Source: Candidatus Obscuribacter sp. (GTDB lineage Bacteria > Cyanobacteriota > Vampirovibrionia > Obscuribacterales > Obscuribacteraceae). Taken from it: 64,000 bases of DNA. The position numbers and the translations under genes were made by a program. This document shows, one piece after another, positions 37,044 through 45,228 of the stretch. Numbering within the stretch: position 1 is the first letter of the stretch; every line of letters begins with the position of its first letter. Where the stretch lies: positions 806,001-870,000 of the forward strand of contig JADJQZ010000001.1 in the NCBI GenBank assembly GCA_016712465.1. The letters run 5' to 3'. Below the pieces are notes generated by a model. The model saw only the letters and a program-made list of their open reading frames with translations. It had not been told where the DNA came from and made no database searches.

Positions 37044-37321
37044 TGGTCGCTCCTTTGCATTGTCTGCGTGTCCAGGCAATATACCCGCTTAAACCAGGCG
37101 ATCTCTTGCTGGCTGGATATTTACTTTTGGCTGGAACTCTTACAGCGGCCCGGTGGTCTTTGGAAAAAAGTCCGATCAAATGTAACAATACTGATGTTGC
37201 AAAATATTGCATCTGCATCTCGGGACTCTTTTGTAGATAAAACCCTTGCTGCATCCACGTTTCAGGCGTCAAGCAGAATTAACTTCCGGCTTTACATGAG
37301 TTTTGAGAATTTGCGGGGGAT

Positions 37322-37365
37322 TCCCAAAGGCACACCCCTGACGAGGCAATCCCAAAGATACACCC
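37322..37365. repeat. Direct repeat TCCCAAAG-N2-ACACCC, two copies, in a 344-bp gap
   Basis: The region 37044-37387 holds no supportable gene. Near its right end TCCCAAAG-GC-ACACCC (37322-37337) recurs as TCCCAAAG-AT-ACACCC (37350-37365), 28 bp apart. This could be a pair of protein-binding sites or a mobile-element scar. It lies just past the 3' end of the methyltransferase gene. Confidence 0.5.
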
Positions 37366-37387
37366 AGGAAGCGGCATCAGTTACCAC

Positions 37388-38059
37388 CTAAGGGCGCCGT
37401 TTATAGAGGGCCTTCCAGGCTAGATGCTTTTTACCGCTCGGTAAGACAAAGAAGCTGCGCTCCAGCTTCACTATTTCGAAGTATGGTTCAACGTGTTCCA
37501 GAAGTGCAACTGCCGTCAATTGAGGCGGTCCTTCTTCCGGGTTGTCTCTTAATTCGTCTTTGCAGCCGGCCAGGCAAAGCCAGTGCCCGCCTGCCTTCAG
37601 GGCTTCCGCTACTCGCTCTACGAAGGTTGAGCGCTGGGTTTCCGGAATTACATGGTAGACGCCCCGGTCAAAGACGAAATCTTGAGACTGTGCTTCCACC
37701 GGCGATTCTTCGCAAATGTTCAATAGATGTATGGCTACTTTGACATTGGCCTGGCCGGCTCTCTGCTTTGCCTTCTCGATGGCTGTGGGTGCAATCTCCG
37801 TAGCCACGACGGAACAACCCTGAGCGGCCATCCAGACGGCATTGGTACCTGTTCCGCAGCCGATTTCAGTTACGAAAGCGGGATAGGCTTGCTCTTCCTG
37901 CTTCAATAGCGCGAAGTACTCCACCAACTCCGGTGCCGGTATGCCCGAATCCCAGGGCAGGTCAGATTCCTCCCTGTAGCGCTCCTCCCAATCGTAGTGC
38001 GCTATAGGCGGCTTCTCTTGCTTCTCTTCACTCTTCAGGGCTCTTGGCTGATTGTTCAT
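37388..38059 (-). CDS. SAM-dependent methyltransferase (TPMT/Methyltransf_25-like)
   Basis: 223 residues, class I fold: WEERYREESDLPWDSGIPAPELVEY at the start (the W-D-x-G-x-P entry seen in thiopurine/chalcogen methyltransferases), motif I TEIGCGTGTNAVWMA, VVATEIAP, FVFDRGVYHVIPE as motif IV, and GGHWLCLAG. Likely a cytosolic detoxifying small-molecule methyltransferase. It begins at ATG 38059, inside the 3' end of argH once that gene's frameshift is repaired (32-bp overlap), so it is probably the last gene of the arginine transcript. Confidence 0.8.
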   Translation of the reverse strand: MNNQPRALKSEEKQEKPPIAHYDWEERYREESDLPWDSGIPAPELVEYFALLKQEEQAYPAFVTEIGCGTGTNAVWMAAQGCSVVATEIAPTAIEKAKQRAGQANVKVAIHLLNICEESPVEAQSQDFVFDRGVYHVIPETQRSTFVERVAEALKAGGHWLCLAGCKDELRDNPEEGPPQLTAVALLEHVEPYFEIVKLERSFFVLPSGKKHLAWKALYKRRP

Positions 38060-39414
38060 ACTTGCCTGCCGCTAACTCTTTTACTTTGCCGGTGCCGGTG
38101 CTTCCATGTGAAATTTTAGCTTGAACCGAGGCAATCGGATCAAAGAGTGAATGAGTGTCTACACCAAACTTGCCGCTGAACTTCTGAAAGTCTGAAAGGG
38201 GTAGTTGGCTCAGCGTCAGTTGCTTCTCTCTGGCCCAGGCCACCAGGCTTGAGACCTCTTCATGGGGCCTGCCTGAAGGGCGTACCGCGGTTGACCAGAT
38301 ATTCAACCAGGTCGGTGGTGATCATTTCCGGATCGGCCGCTGCTTTCATTGTGTTTTCGCCATTGACGGTGAGGTTTTGCAGGGCTACGGTCATGACGGC
38401 CAGGCAGTTGCTCAGTTCCTTCGCTACCTTGATGGCCGGCGGCTTGCTTTCCTGCAAGTCGCGGTTGTATCCAAGGGGCAATCCTTTGAGGGTAGCCAGT
38501 ACGCTTACCAGTTCGCCTAACATTACGCCGGCTTTGCCTCTGACAATTTCCACCGGGTCCGGGTTCTTCTTCTGGGGCATGAGACTGGAAGAAGTGGTGA
38601 CGGCGTCGCTGAAGGCAATAAAGCCGAACTCTCTGGTGGCCCAGATGATGAAGGTTTCGGCCATCTGGCTCAAATGGGTGGAAGTGAGCGCCGCTGCGAA
38701 AAGATATTCGGCTACGAAATCGCGGTCGGAAACGGCATCGATGGAATTGGCGAAGCAGCTATTCAGACCCAGGAGTTCGGCGCTGAAATGGGGGTCGATA
38801 TTGAGACCGGAGCCGGCCTGGGCGCCTGCACCCAGGGGCGAGACCGAGGCCCTTTTGCCGAGGTCGGCGAAGCGCTCGCCATCGCGCTTGAACATTTCCA
38901 TGAAGGCATGCAGAGCGTGGGCAAAGAGTATCGGCTGGGCCCTTTGCAGATGTGTGTAGCCGGGCATGACGGCGTCTAAATTAGCCAGGGCGCACTTGGC
39001 TAGAGCGCCCTGCAAGACCTTGATCTGCTCTTTGTGTAGCTCCACCTGGTGCAAAACAAAGAGGCGCAGATCCAGTGCTACCTGGTCGTTTCTGCTTCTG
39101 GCCGTATGCAAGCGCAGCGCGTCCTCTCCAATTAGGGCTTGCAGTCGTTTCTCCACATTCATGTGCACGTCTTCGAAGCAAGCATCCAGTGTGAACTTGC
39201 CGTCCTCGTATTCTTGCAAGATTTGATTTAGCCCGGCCACGATGTTTTCACCCTGGGGCTCGGTCAGGAGCCCCTGTTTGGTGAGCATGGTGGCGTGGGC
39301 GATACTGCCCTTGATGTCCACTTCGATTAAGGACTGGTCGGCGTCGACGGAGTTGACAAAGGCGGTAACGATTTCATCAAGCTGTTGGGTGAAGGCTTTT
39401 CTTAATACTTGCAT
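38028..39414 (-). pseudogene. argH: Argininosuccinate lyase gene with a one-base frameshift
   Basis: Last step of arginine synthesis (argininosuccinate to arginine plus fumarate). The first frame runs from ATG 39414 (GGAG upstream) through HTARSRNDQVALDLRL, the family signature SSSLMPQKKNPDP with the catalytic Ser, and TDLVEYLVNRGTPFRQA, then stops at 38260. The expected continuation HEEVSSLVAWAREKQLTL is present one base out of frame to 38028. Removing one base from the four-base run at 38264-38267 restores a 461-residue protein, the normal length. It is therefore a real frameshift mutant or a sequencing indel. argG ends 38 bp inside it. The N-terminal W-G-G-R-F motif is not conserved (LRKAF here). 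Confidence 0.88.
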
Positions 39415-40597
39415 GCTTCTGGCTCCAGGTAGATAGTCTAAGTCCGCTGATATTGATGAAACCGCCCGAGTCGGCCGGGTTGAAGCTGGACATGTTTTCA
39501 AAGCTCGTCATTTTTTCACTATAAAGTGAGTAATCCGACTTACGGGCCACCACCATGGAACTACCTTTGTACAGCTTGATTTTGGCGGTACCGCTGACGG
39601 TGCTCTGGCTGTCTTTGATGAAGTTGTGCAAGAGCTGTGCTTCTGGAGCAAACCAGTAGCCGTTATAGGTGAGTTCGGCAATTTTACCCACCAGACTTTG
39701 TTTCAAGTGGGCTACTTCTTTGTCTAAGGTGAGTGATTCGACGGCTTGATGGGCCTGCATGAGAATGGTGACGCCTGGTGTCTCGTAAACCCCTCTGGAC
39801 TTGATGCCGATATAACGATTCTCCACCAGATCAATTCTGCCGACCCCGTGAGCGGCGGCAATTTCATTGGCTTTCTCCAATAGAGCAACGGCTGAGAGCT
39901 TCTCGCCGTCGATGGCCACCGGCACACCGGCTTCAAATTCGATTTCCACAAACTGCGGCTTGTCGGGGGCCTGTTCCGGATTCTTTGTCCACAAATAGAT
40001 GTCTTCGGGCGCTTCCTGCCAGGGGTCTTCCAGAATTCCGCCTTCGTAACTGATATGCATCAGGTTGGCGTCCATGGAGTAGGGCTTGTCTTTTGTAACC
40101 GGTAAGGGAATGCCGTGGACTTCTGCATAGTCGAAGAGGTCGGTGCGGCTCTGATACTGCCATTCACGCCAGGGGGCAATGACGCCCAGTTGCGGTGCCA
40201 GCGATTTGACCGCCAGTTCGAAACGCACCTGGTCATTGCCCTTGCCCGTAGCACCATGGGCGATGAAGTCGCAACCTTCTCTCAGGGCCGTTTCCACCAT
40301 GCCTTTGGCGATGCAGGGACGGGCCAGGGAGGTGCCCATCAGGTAGACGGTTTCATAGACGGCGTTGGCTTGAATGGACGGGAAAATGAAGTCTTTGACG
40401 AATTCCGCTTTCAGATCATCGATAATGCATTTCTCGGCTCCGGTTTTCAAAGCTTTGGCGTGTACCTGTTCGAAGTCTTCTTCCTGCCCCACGTTGGCGC
40501 AGTAGGCTACTACCGGTACCTGATATTTTTCTTTGAGCCAGGTCAAGATACAGGAGGTATCGAGACCGCCTGAATAAGCTAGGAGAATTTTCTTCAT
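39377..40597 (-). CDS. argG: Argininosuccinate synthase
   Basis: Joins citrulline and aspartate using ATP. About 406 residues from ATG 40597 (MKKILLAYSGGLDTSCILTWL with the P-loop pyrophosphatase motif SGGLDTS), ribosome site AAGGAA 7 bases upstream. Family signatures seen: ANVGQEEDF, HGATGKGNDQVRFE (about 113-126), DLVENRYIGIKSRGVYETPG. Length is normal. Lies 55 bp after argF and overlaps argH by 38 bp, giving the order argF-argG-argH on one transcript. Confidence 0.96.
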   Translation of the reverse strand: MKKILLAYSGGLDTSCILTWLKEKYQVPVVAYCANVGQEEDFEQVHAKALKTGAEKCIIDDLKAEFVKDFIFPSIQANAVYETVYLMGTSLARPCIAKGMVETALREGCDFIAHGATGKGNDQVRFELAVKSLAPQLGVIAPWREWQYQSRTDLFDYAEVHGIPLPVTKDKPYSMDANLMHISYEGGILEDPWQEAPEDIYLWTKNPEQAPDKPQFVEIEFEAGVPVAIDGEKLSAVALLEKANEIAAAHGVGRIDLVENRYIGIKSRGVYETPGVTILMQAHQAVESLTLDKEVAHLKQSLVGKIAELTYNGYWFAPEAQLLHNFIKDSQSTVSGTAKIKLYKGSSMVVARKSDYSLYSEKMTSFENMSSFNPADSGGFINISGLRLSTWSQKHASIKKSLHPTA

Positions 40598-40652
40598 GTT
40601 TTGGTTCCTTACTGAGGTCGGAGAGTTTGAATGAAAGTCAGTCTGAATCGTT

Positions 40653-41669
40653 TTAGAGGACCAGAGCCATAATGGCCTTTTGAGCGTGCAGGCGGTTTTC
40701 CGCTTGATCAAAGACAACAGAATTGGGTCCGTCAATCACTTCGTCCGTGATTTCCAGACCACGGTGGGCGGGTAGGCAGTGCATGACCAGGGCATCTTCT
40801 TTGGCGTGCTTGAGCAGGTTGCCGTTCAGTTGATAAGGCGCGAAGATCTTTTCTCTTTCTTTCGCTTCCGCTTCCTGACCCATAGAGGTCCAGACATCGG
40901 TGTAGACAGCATCGGCACCCTCCACTGCCAGTTTGGGATCTTCCACTAGGGTGAGGTTTGCTCCGGAGATTTTTGCCAACTCCAGGGCTTTCATCCAGAT
41001 GGATGCCTGGGGCTCGTACTTGTGCGGGCAGGCCATGGCGAAGTCTGTGCCCAGGCTGGCGGCCAGTAAGAGCAAGGAATTGGAGACATTGTTGGCGTCT
41101 CCGACATAAGCCATCTTGAGACCTTTGATATTGCCTTTGTGTTCAATAAGGGTTTGAAAGTCGGCCAGGGCCTGGCAGGGATGCTCTTTGTTGGAAAGAC
41201 CGTTAATCACCGGTACATTGGCATTAGCGGCCAGGGCCACCACGGTTTCGTGCTCGAAGGTGCGGGCCATGATGCCGTCCACCCAGCGCTCCAGATTTTT
41301 GCCGATGTCGTTAACGGATTCCCTTTCTCCCAGTTTGCCTTCCAGGTAAATGGCATGACCTCCCAGTTGGGTCATTCCCGCTTCGAAAGTAACTCGGGTG
41401 CGCAGTGAGGGCTTTTCAAAGAGCATAGCCAGGGTCTGTCCCTTACCGAAGAGGGTCTGGGTTTCGTCGAATTTGTTTTCTTTCAGTTTGGCGGCAACAT
41501 CGAGAATGAGATTGAGCTCGCTAATTGAGAGGTTCTCGATGCCAGTGATGTCTTTGCCGCGCAGGCTGTGTTCTTCCAGCACAAAGGCTAAAGGCGATGT
41601 GCCCGAGGGCTTGGCCATGCGCTGTGGTTTGTTCATGTTCAGCGCTAAGGGCTTTGTGGTCAGGCTCAT
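40653..41669 (-). CDS. argF: Ornithine carbamoyltransferase
   Basis: Makes citrulline from ornithine and carbamoyl phosphate. 338 residues from ATG 41669 with AAGGAG 11 bases upstream. Signatures: EKPSLRTRVTFE (carbamoyl-phosphate loop), HPCQAL, YVGDANNVSNS, and MHCLPAHRG (ornithine loop). About 30 N-terminal residues precede the usual start, so a downstream start is possible. The gene is preceded by a 200-base leader with promoter, Arg-rich leader peptide and intrinsic terminator, indicating attenuation control. First gene of the arg operon. Confidence 0.96.
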   Translation of the reverse strand: MSLTTKPLALNMNKPQRMAKPSGTSPLAFVLEEHSLRGKDITGIENLSISELNLILDVAAKLKENKFDETQTLFGKGQTLAMLFEKPSLRTRVTFEAGMTQLGGHAIYLEGKLGERESVNDIGKNLERWVDGIMARTFEHETVVALAANANVPVINGLSNKEHPCQALADFQTLIEHKGNIKGLKMAYVGDANNVSNSLLLLAASLGTDFAMACPHKYEPQASIWMKALELAKISGANLTLVEDPKLAVEGADAVYTDVWTSMGQEAEAKEREKIFAPYQLNGNLLKHAKEDALVMHCLPAHRGLEITDEVIDGPNSVVFDQAENRLHAQKAIMALVL

Positions 41670-41696
41670 CTAGTCTCTCTCCTTATTTCCTGGTGT

Positions 41697-41725
41697 AAAA
41701 AAAATCCCCGGTGTTTGCCGGGGAT
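41697..41725 (-). terminator. Intrinsic terminator (attenuator) in the argF leader
   Basis: On the minus strand ATCCCCGG, a 6-base loop CAAACA, CCGGGGAT, then a run of T (41697-41704 are A on the plus strand). The stem is 8 bp with six G/C pairs. It ends 27 bases before the argF start, so it would stop transcription before argF unless disrupted. A CCGGGG at 41766-41771 (same strand, upstream) can pair with its 5' arm. Confidence 0.85.
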
Positions 41726-41752
41726 GCTCAAGTCTTGGTTTTGCAGTTGCGC

Positions 41753-41836
41753 TTACAAGATTATGCCCCGGTTCGTTGAGAACTGGCGGCGGCGGCGGCT
41801 GGATACGGCTATTAATGCTTTGGAGTTGACGCGCAT
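41753..41836 (-). CDS. Arg-rich leader peptide of the argF attenuator (27 codons)
   Basis: ATG 41836 to TAA 41755-41753 encodes MRVNSKALIAVSS-RRRR-QFSTNRGIIL, with four consecutive CGC codons at 41797-41786 and six Arg in 27 residues. AAGGA lies 11 bases upstream, and the ATG overlaps the stop of another short frame (TAATG). The segment CCGGGG (41771-41766) within Arg-Gly codons 22-23 is complementary to the 5' arm of the terminator. A ribosome stalled at the CGC run would leave it free, while one reaching the stop codon would cover it: the trp/his-type geometry. The run could instead be a chance trinucleotide repeat. Confidence 0.6.
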   Translation of the reverse strand: MRVNSKALIAVSSRRRRQFSTNRGIIL

Positions 41837-41889
41837 TAGAGTGCAGATCCTTGCCGCAAAACGGCTTGCTGAAAAACATCGACCATTGA

Positions 41890-41918
41890 AAGTTACAGTC
41901 GAACGAAAGCTTTGTCAA
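41890..41918 (-). promoter_or_regulatory. Sigma70-like promoter of the argF operon
   Basis: On the minus strand TTGACA (41918-41913), 17 bases, TAACTT (41895-41890). Start of transcription would be near 41883, giving a leader of about 210 bases that includes the leader peptide and terminator. The -35 is a perfect consensus. Confidence 0.65.
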
Positions 41919-42006
41919 CGAAAATTTGCCCCATCGGCAGCAAATGTTGCAGGATGCTTCACACGAAAAATTCTGCCATAGTTATGTAGGAAATTTTCGT
42001 GATTCT

Positions 42007-43230
42007 ATGTCGGGAGCCTTGCCTTTGTCGGGAAATGATGAACTGCCTTTGCCGTATGGTGCTCTTTCCTCCTATCCGCTCTCCGGTTGTGAGGACGGGC
42101 CGCTTAAGGGTCTTACCTTTGCCGTCAAAGATGTTTTCGCTCTAAAGGGACATGTGAATAGTTACGGTTGTCCTGACTGGAAGCTCAGCCATGACCCATC
42201 TCCTTTCACCCAGGCAGCTGTGCTCACGCTCTTAGAGGCCGGTGCCGACCTCAAGTATGTAGCGCTTACCGATGAGCTGGCCTTCAGTCTGGACGGCATC
42301 AATGCTCACTATGGCACACCGCTCAATCCGGCATGTCCCGAGCGCATCCCGGGCGGATCTTCCAGTGGTTCGGCTTCCCTGACTGCCGGTGGTTTCGTAG
42401 ACTTCGCCCTCGGTACGGATACGGCAGGCTCTGTGCGGGTGCCGGCTTCCTATTGCGGACTCTATGGTCTGCGCCCCACCCATGGGTTGATTGAGCTGGA
42501 AGGTGTCTTACCTCTTGGTCCGAGCTTCGATACGGTAGGCGTCTTGTCTTCCACTTTGCCGGTTTTAAGTGCGGTGGCAGAGGTCTTGCTTGTTGCTTCC
42601 GGGATTAGTGACGTAAGTGATGACGGTGGTGCTGCCGCCGCCAAGTTATTTATAGACGAGAGAGCACGGGCTTACTTGCCGCCTTCGCTTCGCCCTGTTT
42701 TTGATGCGGAAATTGAAGAAATGGCAAAAGCTTTTGAGGTGGTTGAGCGGGGCGAAGGTCCTTTTGATATGGCTGAATTGTCTCGGCACTTCGCCGTAGT
42801 AAGAGGCTATGAGGCCTGGTTGCAGCACCGCCAGTGGTATGAGACTGTTCATCCGCGCTTGTCCGAGCTGGTGCAAGAACGACTGATTAAATGCTCCCAG
42901 GTCGAGGAAAGCGATTATCTGGCCAGTCAGGCTTATCGCCAGGACTTGCGCTTAAGGCTGCAGCACTGGTTCTCCGATGGGCGCATTTTGGTTCTGCCGA
43001 CTACCTGCGCGCCCGCACCGCTATTAGTGGCGTCTTCGGAGCAACTGCTGGAGAACAGACTGAAGAACCTTGATCTGAATGCGCTTGCTTCCGTGGCCGG
43101 ACTGCCTCAATTGACACTGCCGCGCTTGCATGTTTCAGCCGGTGACGGCAAGCGTGCACCGCTTGGTCTTTCACTGGTGGGTGGTGGCGGGCAGGATCTC
43201 AATTTGCTGTCTATTGCTGCGGAACTCTAG
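42007..43230 (+). CDS. Amidase signature family enzyme
   Basis: About 407 residues. Hydrolyses an amide; the exact substrate is unclear. Ser-cisSer-Lys triad visible: catalytic Lys in FAVKDVF, the GGSSSGSASLTAGG glycine/serine signature, and GTDTAGSVRVPAS with the nucleophile Ser. Shorter than GatA (about 480) and with no gatB/gatC beside it, so a stand-alone amidase is preferred. Starts chosen at ATG 42007 because further upstream starts (41926, 41944) would lie over the argF promoter. Divergent from argF. Confidence 0.85.
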   Translation: MSGALPLSGNDELPLPYGALSSYPLSGCEDGPLKGLTFAVKDVFALKGHVNSYGCPDWKLSHDPSPFTQAAVLTLLEAGADLKYVALTDELAFSLDGINAHYGTPLNPACPERIPGGSSSGSASLTAGGFVDFALGTDTAGSVRVPASYCGLYGLRPTHGLIELEGVLPLGPSFDTVGVLSSTLPVLSAVAEVLLVASGISDVSDDGGAAAAKLFIDERARAYLPPSLRPVFDAEIEEMAKAFEVVERGEGPFDMAELSRHFAVVRGYEAWLQHRQWYETVHPRLSELVQERLIKCSQVEESDYLASQAYRQDLRLRLQHWFSDGRILVLPTTCAPAPLLVASSEQLLENRLKNLDLNALASVAGLPQLTLPRLHVSAGDGKRAPLGLSLVGGGGQDLNLLSIAAEL

Positions 43231-43303
43231 TCGCTGAAAGCTGTGTCAAGGTCGCGGCGCTGCAGCGAGGGCACCGGGCTTTCTGTGCGCTGCCGTCGAT
43301 TGT

Positions 43304-43636
43304 TTATGCCACATCTTGATCGGCAACGTCAATAGTTACTTGCTTGCCTAGCTTGGACAACCACTTAACGAGCATGTCGATGGTGAACTTTTCTAGCTTG
43401 CCGTTGTATAAATCTGACAGTCTCGGTTGTGAGACTCCCAGGAGCTTGGCGGCTTCTGACTGAGTTAAGCCTTTTTCTTTGATTGTTTTTTCAATCGTCA
43501 TCATCAATTTGGCACGTGCCAGAAGATTCACAGCTTCTGCTTCAGGAAAACCTAAATCTCTGTAGATATTGTCTGTGCCTTCTAAAAAGGTCACTCCGTT
43601 AACTGTTTTTTGTTTCATTTCTTTTGAGTTCGGCAT
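43304..43636 (-). CDS. Antitoxin of a HigBA-like module (XRE-type HTH)
   Basis: 110 residues, cytosolic. A helix-turn-helix at about 57-80 (LTQSEAAKLLGVSQPRLSDLYNGKLEKFT) is typical of the HTH_37/HigA group. It starts at ATG 43636 with AAGGA 7 bases upstream and overlaps the toxin gene's 3' end by 38 bp. Expected to neutralise the toxin and to repress the pair's promoter. Confidence 0.88.
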   Translation of the reverse strand: MPNSKEMKQKTVNGVTFLEGTDNIYRDLGFPEAEAVNLLARAKLMMTIEKTIKEKGLTQSEAAKLLGVSQPRLSDLYNGKLEKFTIDMLVKWLSKLGKQVTIDVADQDVA

Positions 43637-43931
43637 ATGCAGTCCTTGCGATATTTAAATCCTTATCGGCGGTTTTCTGAGTTTTCTTTTCAAATGTGTG
43701 CAAGACATAAACGGCGTCTTCAAACTTTGCTACGTAAATTACTCGGTGTTCGTGTGGATCGTGTATTCGTATTTCCATGGCACCCGGTCCTATTGAGGAC
43801 ATTGGTTTCCAGTCGGTAGGTTCTTCTCCTTTCTGTACTTTGCCTAGCTGGTATCCGATTTGCCTGATTGTAGTTTTGGGAAATTCCAGCAGGCGCCTAT
43901 AGCTACTGCCCATCCATCGTATTTGCTTCAT
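43599..43931 (-). CDS. Toxin of a HigBA-like module (Gp49-like, RelE-type RNase)
   Basis: 110 residues of the phage-derived Gp49-like/HigB family (PF05973): SYRRLLEFPKTTIRQIGYQLGKVQKGEEP, then MEIRIHDPHEHRVIYVAKFEDAVYVLHTFEKKTQKT. Such proteins cleave mRNA on the ribosome. Toxin-first order with the XRE antitoxin following is normal for HigBA. Upstream (43932-43966) is AT-rich and may hold its promoter. Confidence 0.88.
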   Translation of the reverse strand: MKQIRWMGSSYRRLLEFPKTTIRQIGYQLGKVQKGEEPTDWKPMSSIGPGAMEIRIHDPHEHRVIYVAKFEDAVYVLHTFEKKTQKTADKDLNIARTAYAELKRNETKNS

Positions 43932-43966
43932 CTTGAGATTATATCAAATTTTATATTTCTTGCGAT

Positions 43967-45046
43967 CTACCAGGAATCTCCGCCGCCGCTGTCGCCGGAG
44001 CCGCCTGAGTCGGAACTTGAACTACTGGAATCGGAACTGCTCCAGGAACTACTGCTGGAACTTGAGCTACTCCAACCACTGTCGTAGTCATCGTTGTAAT
44101 AATAGGGATCGTTGTTGCTGTAGCTGTTGTAGCCGCTGCCGGAGCCTGATCTTCGTGTGTTGACCGGTTCTTCTTTGAAGCTCGTACTCTGGCAGGGGCA
44201 GCCCTTGCGGCAACCGCAGGAGCAGCTACAGACCGGACCACAGCGGCAACTGCAATTGGACTGCGATTTAACCAGGGCCGTAAGCAAGAGTACCGAGCCC
44301 ACTATGCCCACAATCCATAGAAACACTTGCAAGTTGTGATCGGGTCTGGTGAGCTTTTGCAGAAAACCCGGTTTTTCTTCACTAACCGCAGGTGCGACGG
44401 CGGCTGTCAATTGGTTCGCTGGCGCAGGCAAGTTTATCTTGACTGATACTACCTGGGCCGGCTGTAGGTCTTGAGCCTTGAGAGTGTAGTTGCTGCCGGT
44501 ACTGCTGATAGTGGCAGTAGGCAGGCTGTCTTGGATGGTTACCGCCAGTGACTTGCTTATGCCGGCAGTGGCTCCAGTGATATTGACCGTCATGGTCTTA
44601 ATCGGCATATGCCAGTTCTTGCCGTTGGGAGACCATTCGTATGTGTAAGAGTCGCCGCTTTTCTTGGCCGGGTTTTTGATGATGTATTTAAGTCTATATG
44701 TGTGTTTGCCGGAGATAAGCGCTCTGGGATCGCCTAGTTTGAGTTGGAGAGACTGGTTCAATTGGGAGACGACTTTGTGGCAGTTTGTGCCGGGTGGAGA
44801 TTCAGCAGCCAGTACCTCTAGCTCGGCATTGTCCGAGGCAAAGTAGGTGGGTATTTTTCGCAGCAGTCCGTGTCTCTGGTTCTTACCGAAGTCAACGAGA
44901 ATGCTCTCTTCCACTGTCAGGTTGCCGGTGTTTCCTACCCTGGCGTTGACCGTGAAGTCGCTCACTTCGTCGGCGCAGGCGGGACCTGCGGTTAAAACTG
45001 TGACAAGTACGGTAGAGATGAGTGCAGGTTTTAGAAAATGGCGCAT
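43967..45046 (-). CDS. DUF2207-like exported membrane protein with Cys-rich juxtamembrane segment
   Basis: 359 residues. Signal peptide (about 7-25, cleavage near ACA-DE), an extracytoplasmic beta domain (TVNARVGNTGNLTVEESILVDFG, HGLLRKIPTYF) matching the DUF2207 N-terminal pattern, and one membrane helix at about 240-262. Directly after the helix is SCRCGPVCSCSCGCRKGCPC, ten cysteines in about 22 residues, then a Ser/Gly/Tyr low-complexity tail ending SGGGDSW. DUF2207 proteins have no settled function. The Cys cluster is not a usual part of the family and may bind metal. ATG 45046 start. Confidence 0.7.
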   Translation of the reverse strand: MRHFLKPALISTVLVTVLTAGPACADEVSDFTVNARVGNTGNLTVEESILVDFGKNQRHGLLRKIPTYFASDNAELEVLAAESPPGTNCHKVVSQLNQSLQLKLGDPRALISGKHTYRLKYIIKNPAKKSGDSYTYEWSPNGKNWHMPIKTMTVNITGATAGISKSLAVTIQDSLPTATISSTGSNYTLKAQDLQPAQVVSVKINLPAPANQLTAAVAPAVSEEKPGFLQKLTRPDHNLQVFLWIVGIVGSVLLLTALVKSQSNCSCRCGPVCSCSCGCRKGCPCQSTSFKEEPVNTRRSGSGSGYNSYSNNDPYYYNDDYDSGWSSSSSSSSSWSSSDSSSSSSDSGGSGDSGGGDSW

Positions 45047-45228
45047 CGAGTATCTCCCTTAAGCGATCTCTTGGCAACTCTAGTATTGGTTCGGAACGGT
45101 TAAGGAGCGGTTATAGGAGCACGCATTCTGCTTCGGTTTAAGAATGATATAAGATTTTCTGAGAATTTGTTTATTCTGCTCGTAGCTCCTGGAGAGGAGG
45201 ACAAAGTCTTGCCTTGCCCTTACGCTAA

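Noticed and set aside
41670..41883. T-box riboswitch in the argF leader
   Set aside because: The conserved TGGNACCGCG T-box sequence is absent, and the Arg-codon leader frame explains the terminator better.
41670..41918. 82-codon minus-strand frame across the argF leader with five Pro codons
   Set aside because: It begins inside the -35 box, passes through the terminator and has no ribosome site; it is a shadow of the same repeat that gives Arg codons in the accepted leader frame.
42007..43230. Glutamyl-tRNA amidotransferase subunit A (gatA)
   Set aside because: Too short for GatA and no gatB or gatC adjacent; a general amidase fits better.
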